NCBI RefSeq assembly: GCF_030035675.1
Contig: NC_084497.1
Span: 29,586,437-29,650,436, forward strand
Reading direction: 5' to 3'
Source: Rhineura floridana
Taxonomy: Eukaryota; Chordata; Lepidosauria; Squamata; Rhineuridae
Length of the DNA stretch: 64,000 nt
Shown here: one piece after another, positions 13,201-25,200 of the stretch
Position numbering within the stretch: the first letter of the stretch is position 1
Layout: the number at the start of each line of letters is the position of its first letter
Notes under the pieces: model-generated
Databases searched by the model: none
Seen by the model: the letters and a program-made list of their open reading frames with translations, nothing else
What the model was told of the DNA's origin: nothing
Program-made: the position numbers and the translations under genes

Positions 13201-16200
13201 TGCTTCTGTTGTTAAACAGCTCAGCATGAGAAACCCTTGTCAATTTTCTACTGAAAATCATCCCGAAATCTTCCTGTAGATCTCAATCTACTCTTTAGAC
13301 CATAACCTTGGGGACCAATTCTGAGTTCCCCAAATATGCATAGAGCCAGAATGGCCCAGGGGAATGGGGATAAGCCTGTTCATCCTCTGGCTATCCCTCT
13401 TTTGAGAGCAAAATCCATGCATATGGGGTTGTATTCAACTAGTTGTTTTTTAGAATAGGCCCATTGAAATTAATGAACCTATGTCAGCCGTGTCCATTAA
13501 CTTCTGAGTAGGATTAGCACTGGATGCAACCCATGGAAATTAATGAACTCAAGTTCATCATATCCATTAATTTCAATGGGTCTGCTTAGAGTAAAATTGG
13601 ATACAGCCCTTTGGGTACAAAAGCCATGCACTTGGTTTTCAGTGTGTTAGCTTGTTTGGCAAAAATTATTTACCCTATTTCATCATCTCTAAGTGTGTTC
13701 CATAAAATGGTATAAAGTCTTAATTAAAGATAGCAATAAAAGTAAGAATATAAAAAGAGCCTGCTGGATCAGTCCAAAGGGGGCCCATCTAGTTCAGCAT
13801 CCTGTTCTCACAGCAAGCAGGACCTGAGCGCAAGACCACTCTCCCCTCCTGTGGTTTCCAGCAACTGGTATTCAGAAGCAGTTCTTAGTAAATCTATGCT
13901 CATGACCTTTGCCCCTGTATAAGCGCAGGTGGAAATAATGATAATGATATGAACTTGCTGGTCCAGAGGAATCCTTTACCCAGGGAAACTGCTGCCAATG
14001 AGGATCCTTCCCAGAGGATACGCCTTCCCTTTGACCGTCACTGGAGGGCTGATGTCCAGGTTCCCAAATGAATCTAGGCTGGATACACGCCCATTCTTGG
14101 GTTCTCTGGTCACGTAGCCAAAATCAGGGCCCTCGGAATAAGACAGGAGAGAGTAGAGCATATGCAAGCAGTAGTAGAAGTATTAATAATGATATTTATT
14201 AGTCGCTTTTTCCCCAAAATGGAACTCAAAGCGACTTACAAAAAAGAAGATTGTGCTCAGAATGGCTTACAAGTAAAGCAAACAAAAGTTACAAAAACAA
14301 TTTCATAATAAAATAATACAACAGCAGTAATAAAACAATAACAAATGTCACAGCAAGCACAAAAACACAAAGTATTCAGAAGGAAAGATATTTCACATAA
14401 AGCCATGTCTCTAATTTCTTATCTGTTTGTGGGAAATGTTCTTCATTTCAAAAGAGGAAGGGGGGAAAGCTGTTTAATCTACAAAACCGTGGTTTGTTTA
14501 GCCAAAATGTGGTTTGTACAAACATCCAAGCCCAGCAGGCTAACCATTGTTTCTTTTCTGACAACAAGCCACGGCGTGTAGTCATGGTTTGTTGTTGGCT
14601 TACAAATGGTGGCTTGTTTCAACTATGGCTTGGTATTATGTCTGGACCCAATAGCCTTGCTTAACCAAAGTTTGTTTGGCCACCCCACCCCATATGCTTA
14701 CCAAACTACAGAGGCATGAGGTGACAGCAGCTGGGAAACCAGTCAGACTTTGGAGAAACAAGTCTTTGCTCATCTGTGAGACAACTGATTGTTTGCTGAA
14801 CTAAACATGGTTAAAACAAACCATGGCTTAGCATTACATGTGAATAATGGAAACACTAGGCATACCAAAATCCTTTTGAAAGGAAACTCCTTGAGGCCTC
14901 TGTTCCTGGGGGAGTCAAAGACAACGGGGAAGGACTTGTGGGGGGCCTCCACGTAACCAAACTCCATCTCATCCTGTTGGTGGAAAAATGTGGGTCAGGG
15001 TTCCCATTGTAATCTGCCATATCCTGTTTAGAGTGGGTCATGACCAATTTAAATCTGTTCACAAAAACAATTGAAATCTTTTCTGTCTTCCTAATTTCCC
15101 AAAATTGGTTAACACGGATTGTTTTTCCTTTTAACGTCATTTAAAACCCTGCTGTCATGGAAATCAGGGTTATGAAAGAGTGCAAGAAGGAGAGAGAAAA
15201 TTTTCAAAATGTTGGTAGATGGACTTTATTTTTAAGGATTCAGTTGGAGAGTTAGGGCTTTGGAGTTAGGGAGAGTTTGAGGGCAGATTCCACCCATCCA
15301 CCCACCCGCCATCCTCGTGCACATCATGTGACTTCAAGACGGATACCTGGATCCAGCGGTCACCCCGGTTTTCTACTTCTGGGCAAATTGTCAGCTTACA
15401 GTTGGCTTTTTCTGCCAGGACTTTCACAGCTTCCAAGAACTTCTCATTGGTGTTGAGGCCTCTCTCGATGCTGGGGGGAAATATAGAAGAGAAAGACTGT
15501 TCCCTTAATTTCAAAAGCATCGCAAATCAACCGCAGAATTACACCAATATGAAATTAGTTAAGACCACCTGGTCTACAAGTACACACACACCCATTTCCC
15601 GAGACTTGTTTCCTCTAGTCCCGTGGCACTTAGCTGTGAGTAAACATAATGAGTCTATGTTTAGTCATGTTCATTAACTTTAGTGGGTCTACTCCAAGCA
15701 AGGCTAGCATTGCATACAACCCTACAGAACTTTTGACATCCAACTATGGCTTGGAATCCTTGGGAGTGACACACAGAACCACCTGGAAATTAACCATCAG
15801 TTTAAAGACTGGCTTTGGCACCTTCAATGACTCTAGTACCCCCCAACCCCCCCCCCCACTAAGACCCAGTTTGTTCATTTTTTTACCTGCAGACAAATAT
15901 CTCTAATGGCTTCTGTGTGTTGGGGGTCATTATCCAGGGAGCTACCCGGAAAACCACAGTGTCTGTGAAAACAGGGGTGGCCGGTGAATTCTGTGGAAAG
16001 CAAGAGTTTGGGGCAAGAGAACAAACAAAAATCAGAGGAGCCCTGCAGCTGGATCAGGCCAAAGGCCCACCTAGTCCATCCAGCGTCCTGTTTCCCCAGT
16101 GGTTGACCAGATGCCCCAAGCAGAAGCCCGCAAGCTGGACACACCAGCAGCACTCTCACCTCCTGTAGTTTCCAACAACTGGTATTTAGGAGTATACTGT

Positions 16201-19200
16201 CTCCAACCGTGGAGGCAGAGCATAGCCATCATAGCTAGTAGCCATTGATAGCCTTCTCCTCCATGAATCTGTCTAATCCTGTTTTAAAGCCCTCCAAGTT
16301 GGTGGCCGTCACAGCCTCCATGGGAGCAAATCCCATAGTTTAACTATTCACCACGTGAAGAAGTCCTTTCTTTGGTCTGTCCTGACTCTTCCTACATTCA
16401 CTTTCATTGGATGACCCTGTTGGGTTCTAGTATTATTATGAGAGAGGAGGAGGAAAACTCCTCGTTATCCACTTCTTCCTCCCCATGCATAATGGAGAGC
16501 AGGCCGAGGCTGCCCTAAATCAGAGACAAGCAATAACTAAAAGACTGTTGGAACAGAATGTGTGGAGCAGACTGAGCTCACTTGTCCATCTAGACCAGAG
16601 TGGCCTATTCCAGGGGTTGCCACGTTTTTTAGGCTCTTGGGCACTTCTGGATTTTTCAGTGAGTGCCATGTGCACCGCTCCTCCAGTCATTTATCTCCCC
16701 TTGATCAGCCCCCTTTTATACACACACACATAACATGTACATGTACATTTTCAAAGGGATCTGGGTAAAAGTCAGATCCAGCAGGATAAATCTGAGCCCT
16801 GAAAAGCACATAGAGCTGAAACAGGAAGTGGGAAAGAGCACCCCTTTCCCAACTTCCTGTTTACTTCTGTATGCTTTTCAAGGGAGCAAAGGTAACCATC
16901 TCCAAGGGCTCCATTGACCCCGCAGGCAACACACTGGCGGTCCCTGGTCTACTCTGACTGGTTCCCAGCCTTGCTGATATGCTTTGAATGAGGTGGGGGA
17001 AGTCTGGGATTTAGACCAGGACTTCATGCTTGAAAAGCATGTTCTCTATTGCCAAACTGTGGGTCTTCATGGACCAGGGTTTCACAGCCTCTACTGTTAG
17101 ACCCCGTTGGGTGCAGCTGGAAAAGAACGGTCTCCCGTGCCCCTTCCCATCCTCATCAGGGTTCTACCTGGCTAGAGTGCTCCAGCAGTGTCGTATGCAA
17201 GGAAACCAAGCCTTTGAAGTCTGCGTCTGGGAAGGCCAGCCCCTCCGCGTAGAATGTGTGCTGCCCTTTTCCATCGGTGCGTCCCACAGTGTAGGAGAGC
17301 CTGTCCGACCCTAAGACATGCTCGTAGTTGGAGAGCGATGCGCTGTCTGCAGCCCAATTGAAACACCCACAGCATAGAGTCAGAAGCGTTTTCCAGCAGA
17401 TGGAACACTGAAGCTCAGGCTCAGTCTGAGTCAGCCCATCTGTGTCAGTCTAGCTTAATGTTGACAACACTGGCTGGCAGTGGCTCTCTGAGGTTTCAGG
17501 CAGGGCACATTCCCAACTCTATCTGGGGATGCCTGGACTGAACCTGGGACGTCCCACAGGCGAAGCATCTGCATTACCACTCTAAGACTTCCTCTAAAAC
17601 ACAGGAAGAGACATTATTTCAAAACAAGCCATTGTTCCATCTAGCTCAGCATTGTCTACACTGACTGGCAGCATCTCTCCAGGGTTTCAGACAGGGGGTA
17701 TTCCTACCTCTACCTGGGAATGCCAGAGACTTAACCTGGGGACCTTTTGATTTGCCCTGAGCTACTGTGCATATGCAGAAGGTAGGACGGAGGGAATGCT
17801 CATTGGAACACCATCATGTCTGTATCTTTCTGCACCCCAGCATCATTCTATAATATACTCTGGAATTTGGAGGATAGTTTAAAACTGCTTTAAATGCATG
17901 GCATAGGTCTACCCTGTTAGGCACTTTAAACAGACAAGTGTATGCTGAAGTATAGGTGCTTGTTGCTTTATTTGGGATTTGAAAAAACCTGCCACGCCTG
18001 CAGTCTGATGCAATAAAAAAAAACCTGTGAGCCTCCAGAATGTCACTATTTTGTGGGAGGGATTGAAGCACATCTCAGAAGTTTGGGGTTACATGGTTAG
18101 AGTGTATTGCGGCATTCTGGTCACCCTAAAGCAACAAATCCACTTTTGAAAAGGAAGCAGGCTTTTTGCAATTAGGAAAGTGTGGGAGGAACAAATGATG
18201 CATGGGAAGATATAAAACTGTCCTGTAAGCAAACCAGGATGTAAGAATGTAGGAAGAGCCATGTAACAGCATCTGACCAAAGAGGGCTCGCCTCATCCAG
18301 CCTCCTGTTCTCACAGCGGCCAGCCGGATGCCACAAAGGGAAGCCCACGGGGCGTGCTGCCTCCCACCATGAATGCTCACTGTTGTATAACCTCCTAGCA
18401 AACAAATCAGCCCCAATGCACAATAAAGAACAGGAATGGCCTAATCCCTACATAAAGCTTTGTGCAAGCAAATCAGGGATGAATGCTTCAATAAAGAGGT
18501 TGTCCAGATGCAGAGGAGCCCTCTGTTGGCCCCACCAGACCAGAGAGCAGATATTAAAACAAAGAACTGGTGGCAACAACTCACCTCCAGCATGGAAGAC
18601 TCTCACTCTGGCTGCGTCAAACATGGAGATGTGAAGGACCAGCTTGTGGTTGTCAAAGACCCCAGCAGGGCCATGGGTGTTCAGGATCAGAAGCGACAAG
18701 TCTTGCAGGTCTTGGAAATGGGAGGGACAACGTTTTAGTTTCAAAAGAGGTCTCCCTCACAGTGCTTCTTCTTGCCCCTAGGTCTGATGTTCTGACCAAG
18801 CTGCCCTGCCAGTGACATGCCAATCCGCTCAAGGGCACTTGCAAGCTAGGGGCTGCAATATGAGAATTGCTGACATTGGGAAATGACCTCAGAGGTGCAT
18901 GTATGGAGCTTCAGTTTAGAGGTGCACGTATGAAGCTTCATTTGTTGCTATGAAGTTTGGAGATATTGCATGATACCCAATGCTAGTCATAAAAACATAA
19001 GAAGAGCCTGACTGCTGGATCAGGCCAATGACCCACCTAGTCCAGCATCCTGTCCTCACAGTGGCCGCTGCCCCAATGAGAAGCCTGCAAGCAGGAAGCA
19101 TCCCTTCCCGCCCGCCCCCCCCACAGTTTCCAGCAACTGGTATTCAACAGCATACTGCCTCCCACAGTGGAGGGATAACAGGGACAACAGGGTCAAAACA

Positions 19201-22200
19201 CTCTTATACCACTTTAACAGTCATGGAGAATCCTAGGAAGTGTAGTTTGTTGCTCAGAGTCCTGGGGATTGTAGGTCTGAGAGGTGAGCACCCCTAACAA
19301 ACTACAATTCCCAGGATTCTTTGGCTGGAAGCCATGACTGTGAAAAGTGGAATAAGAGTACCTTAGGATATGGGTGTGACGTGAGATAAATAATCACCTA
19401 CAAGGCTTGTTGAAAGAGGGAATGTAAACTACTTGGCCTCAGTGCATACTAGGGATGGGATCCACATTTTGGTACCAGTTCAATTTTCTCTCCGTCATAC
19501 TTCCTTCTGATACTGCTTTGTAAGGGATCAATGTTCGCTATTTGTGATAAATACCAATTCCGATTTTTCCACAAAAATATTGATATTAATATTACTATTT
19601 AAAATATATCATTTTTTCATAGATTTTTTAAAAAATATACTGATATTTCCCTCAAAATATCAATACTGACATTGATGTTTTGTGGGAAATGTCAATATTA
19701 ATATCGATATTTTGAGGGAAATATTACTAATATTGATCTTTTTAGGTGAGTTTTTTAAAATAATCTGCTTCAGCTGCAGAAAACCACTAGAAAAAGACCC
19801 AATCTGCAAGGACAAAAAAAAGTGAATAAATAGGAAATCCGGTGTCAAATCTGAATTTTGCGAAATTCAAGCACATCCCTAAGTGTATACCTGAGTGGGA
19901 TCGCACATACGGATATGCATTGTCCATGTTTCCAGAGCTTGGACCGTCCCGGTCACAATTCACCAGCAAAACTGCTCCTTCTCCATTTGGGCCCCAGGTC
20001 CATTTTGTCTGAGGGGGGAACCAAGGAGCAAGAGAGGCAATGAATGTCATCTCATCCCCTCTAATCACGTCTTGATGCTCTCTAGTGTGACCTCTCAACA
20101 GCAGCATTCAGCAGACAGCCCCTTTCCAAGGTGGATTCATGCAACCAGATTTCCAGCCCCATTTAGAAGTCAACATGATTTGGATCTGCCAGTGTAGATA
20201 TATACAGAACTTCAGCTGGTCTTGTGGCTGTGTCCAGATTATTATTCACCACAACTGGCTCTGGTTGTCCCTCAAGTTGGCGAGGCTCATTTAACATCAA
20301 CATGAAATCAAGCCTTCCGTGCCATCGGCCCAGTTCTCTGGAATGCTCTGTCAGCAAAGATTCAGCAGGCGCCTTCTGTTTTATCTTTTAATTGCCTGCT
20401 GAAAACCTTTCTGTTTTGCCAGGTTTATGCAGGCAATTAAGAACATGCTTTTTTCACAACTGACCTTTGTTTTTATTGTATTTTTATTTATTTTTAAAAA
20501 TCTATAGTTTTTGTTCCAAACATGTTGTAAACCACTTTGATGTTTTTAACAAAATAGCAGTATACAAATATTTTTATAAATATAATAAATAAATAAACCT
20601 TCTATTCCACGAAACACTTTTCAGGCCCCATTCAGACATAATGCAGTTGGGTGCTAGAACATTTGCAAGATCACTTTATCACATGAATACTTTCCTGTCT
20701 CTTTCACTGGACCTGTCGGGGAGAAGTTTTTGCAAGCTTGAGCTTTCTGAACACAGGAAGCCGCCTTATACCAGATCAGACCGCTGGGCCATCTAGCTCA
20801 GTATTGTCTGCGCTGACTGGCAATGGCTCACCAGGGTTTCAGGCAGAAGACATTCCCAGCCCTGCCTGGAGATGCTGCCATTGGGGACTGAACCTGTGAC
20901 CTTCTGCATGCAAAACAGGTGCTCTGCCACTGAGCTGTATGACCCTTCCCCTAATCATGAGTAAGATCCTAATGGTTCTGGACTGATTTAAATAGAAACA
21001 TTTCAGATTTTACTCACATTCTGAGTATTAACTTATGCCCCTGCCTCATCCTCCTAATATCTCTTGCACAGAAATAAATATCCATCTGAGGTTACCTTGT
21101 TGATTGCATTGCTCTCCACGACCCCGGTTCGGCTGGTATCAGCATCCAGAGAGATAGCTAATAATACATTGCAGAAAAAAATGGTCATATTCCTCTCTCC
21201 AGGCTGCATCTTTGACACTGTACATAAATATCAGTTGCTTGGACCACAGCCAGATGTCTCAAGCCCTGGACCTTAAAACAAAGCACTCTTTAGTCTAAAC
21301 AAGGAATTGCATAGCTTGAAATGAGAAATGCTGCAGGAAGGTTAAATCTTTTCTTTACAAAAATGTAGCGATCCTTTATGGACCACAGTGGGTCATATCT
21401 TTTGATGGGCCTGGGGTGGGGTGCAATTTTCTCTGGAAGCAGTGTGTACCTGTTGCTAGCATGGCAATCCCATGGAGCTTCACAGAGCTAAGGATGCTTT
21501 GAGAGAAGAGCACTCAGGTTGGGACCACAACATCTGACTGACCACCCCTCCTGATAAGAATATGTCCTGGACTTTAGCAGTGCCATCTGAGATCCTTCTC
21601 TATGTGACCCCACCCCCAATGGGGGGGCAACAAGGGGAAAAGGCCTTTTTCATTGTCCCACCCACATCCCAGCCACCTGTGGAATGCTCTGCTCAGAGAG
21701 GCCTGCCTGGTACTGACATCAATGACATCTTTTAGGCTCCGGGTTAAGACTTTCCTCATCTTCACCCAGGCATTTGATAGAGTTTGAACTAGCTGAGTCT
21801 AGCATTTATGGGTTGTATCCCATGCTAGTCCTACTCAGTGTAAACCCACTTAAGTTAACAAGCATTACTAACTTAGGTCCATTCTTTTCAGTGGGTTTAC
21901 TAGAACTGAGCTGGCATTTCAATGGGTCTTTGTTCAGCTGTGGGAGAGACGTGCAGGCAAACCCAGCTCACAAGCAAATCTGCGTGGAGACCTTGGAACG
22001 TTAAGACCTTAAGACGTTAAAGCCTATTGAAGCTTGACTGACTGAGCTCCATGAATTTCAGTAGGACCTTGTTGGATGCAACTCTTCATTCAGAAGCAAG
22101 GCCTTAATTTATACATCATGGAGATACTTTGGAGAGGAGGTGCAATGCCAGCTCTTCGTTCCTTGAGACAAATAAGGTCACACTAGAGCTGGAAGGAATA

Positions 22201-25200
22201 CCAAATATGGGTGAGAAGGTGAGGGGCAGGTCATTACTTACCCATACAAGTGATGTACAACAAAGCGTTGGCGATGAGTGTCTCCCCTGTTGGTCCATAG
22301 TAGGAAACTCTAACCTGCAGGAAGACATCAAACCCATTCATCCCCGGCCGCCATTGACATTTAATCTGCAAGGTCTAAAATGACATGCAGATGGGCAAGT
22401 CTAGTAGTTGCATCTAGGGCTTTATGGCCCCCAAACCAATTCAGGACCCATTCAGGCACTTCAGGTCGGCCCCCATACAACCCAGGTTGATCCAAGCCCA
22501 GCCCAGATCCAGGCCCTGAACCAATTTTGGGGGCTTCCACGGTCACATAGTTGGGACTCCCGGATTGCTCTAGGTGGACCTAATCTGACTGGGTGATCCA
22601 GAGCTGCCTCAACCCAATCCAGGTGGATCCTGGGTCAACCAGAACCAGTCCAATTCACTTCGGGATTCAGCCAGCTTGAGTACACAGCCCTAGTTGGAAC
22701 ACTTCACGTTTTTCATCCCCACTTGGTCAAGAAGTGCTTGCTTCAAGCAATGGCTGCATGATCTACCCAAGCATTACCTACTCACCTTATTGTCATTGAC
22801 GGCACTGCTGGGGCCGTTCAGAGCAACTACAACCTCCACATCTGAGTCCAGTGGCCACCTCGTTGTACTTTCCAATGGCATGGTCAGCTTCGGGTTATAT
22901 ATTACGGTGACTCTGAGCCCAGAGGTTCCGCGGATGTCAAATGAGGTGGCACCTTTTGGCACAGATCTAGGGCCAGATCAAACAGTCAGGGGAGGTATTC
23001 AGCTTTTTCAGGTCTCATTGCAAATATTAGTATTATTAGTATTTTCATTATCATTAATACATTTTATATCCCACCTTTCCTCTAAGGAGCTCAAGGTAGA
23101 GCACATGGTTCTCCTCCTCTCCACTTTATCCTCACAACAACCCTGTGAGGTAGGATAGGCTGAAAGGTAGTGACTGGCCATAGGTCACCCAGTGACCTTC
23201 ATGGCTGAGTGGGAATTTGAACCCAGATCTCCCAGGTCCTAGCCCGATACTCTAAACACTATACCACACTGACCTGGACACAGGATTTATTTGGAACTGG
23301 CGACAGAAGCTTCAATGGCCAACTACAAAGCTTTTTCAGACTTTTCCTGCTTTTCAGAAATTGTTTACTAGCTCCTGATTGGTATCCAACTAAGTTATAA
23401 CAGCAGACCCATTAAAGCAGTGGGTCCCAAACCTTTTCCCCATAGACAACTTGAAAATTACTAAGGGCCTTGGCAGAAAATGGTTTTTCTGACTGTTTTA
23501 GCATTTGCGATGCACTGTGCTAGATGTTGAATGATTTTTCATTGCATTTTCATTGCTTCTCGTGTTGTGTTGTATTGCATTACAGTTTGCATTCCACAGA
23601 ATACATTACAGAATACAAGAAGAAATAATAAAATGCAATATAGGACAGACAAGGAAGCAACCAAAATACAATTAACAATCAGTACGAATATTGAATGCGC
23701 TGTGCTCCTGTCACGGTGGGGGCTGGTGCCTGTTTGGGCCTGGTGGGGCGGAAGGCAGGGAGTCTAACAGTAGGTGGCGCCAGAGTAATGAGAGGCAGAG
23801 CCAACTCATTCCACTTTTGCCCCCATCCTCCTCCTCCCGGCTGAGTTCTACAAGGGGCGACTGAGATTAAGGAGCTGCCCATCCCATGGACTGGTTGTAA
23901 GAAAAAAGGCAGGCAGGTTGACTTGGAGGAATCGAGGTCTGTGCGGCAGTAGCCCTTTTCCCCTAATGGACCTGCTTCCACTGCCCTGTGGACCACTGGT
24001 AGCCCACGGGCCACAGTTTGGGAACCCCTGCATTGAAATCAATGAATCTAACTTAGCCATGTCCATTAATTTCAGTGGGTCTACTCTGAGTAGGACTAGC
24101 TTTGGCGGCAACAATCCAATCATGTTCCCATCAAAGCTGTGAGAAATGAAAAAAGACCAGGAGTGTATACATATACCTGCTCAATGATATATAGCAGGTT
24201 TATGAATATATATATATATATGTATGTATCTCACCACCTTTCTCTATCTGCTCTGTCTATGCCTTGCAGCGTCTTGTAAAGAGAGGTATTAATCTGTCAG
24301 CAGCACACAGAATTTACGAGGGAAGCAAGGGAGAGAATAAATCTAGCTGTAAACCAGTCTAATAGCTTCTTTCCTTGTAGCTGGGTTCTGTGGGATTTAT
24401 GATCCATGCTGGTACACCCATTAACCATGATTCCTAGAGCTAGTCGTGTCTGGAGGATCCGTGGGCCTAAACAGGAGTATTTATTTCAATGCTGTTTTCC
24501 AAACACATGGAATAGTCATAGTTGGTTTCTTATTACACACACTCAGAAACATCCTGAGAGTTTGGAGTTGATGATCACATTGGGTTGCCCCCAACTAAGT
24601 CCTATTCAGAGTAGACCCATTGAAATTAATGGACCTAAGTTAGTCATGCCCATTAATTTCAATGGGCCTTCTCTACTCTATTATTTACATTTATTCATTT
24701 ATTGAATTCATATCCCATCCATCCTCTCGAAGGAGCCCAGGGTAGCAAACGCATCAACAAAACATTTTAACAAAAGCCAAAATAAAAATGCATCCTAAAA
24801 ACAGTTTCAGATAAAAAAACATTCATCCATCCAGTGATCTCTGGGTTGCCAGGAACAGTTACCTTCATCCTTCAAATACCTGGGTAAACAGGAATGTTTT
24901 GAAATTCCTCCTGAAAGTCAATAAGAGGGAGACAGATGCACCTCACTGGGGAGGGCATTCCATAAACAGGGAGCCACCACTTAAAAGGCTGTAGCATTGG
25001 GTGAAGTTAAAATCTAAAATGGGTAGGAATTTAAAAAATGATCCTGCATTCACTTTAAACCACCACCACCACATCATCTCCAAGGCCAGCCTTAATGATC
25101 AGTGATAATGCACAACTTGTTAGCCTTTCCTAGTACAAATCGCATACGCACACACAAGTCTTATACTGGTCCCCGAGGGCAGGAGTCTGCTACATCAGAT

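Larger units (their letters stand above)
23378..24112. repeat. Foldback repeat A split by a hAT insertion
   Basis: One arm ends at 23417 (AGCAGACCCATTAAAG) and the element resumes at 24031 (CATTGAAATCAATG ... TCAGTGGGTCTACTCTGAGT). The gap is the hAT element 23418-24030. Confidence 0.75.
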
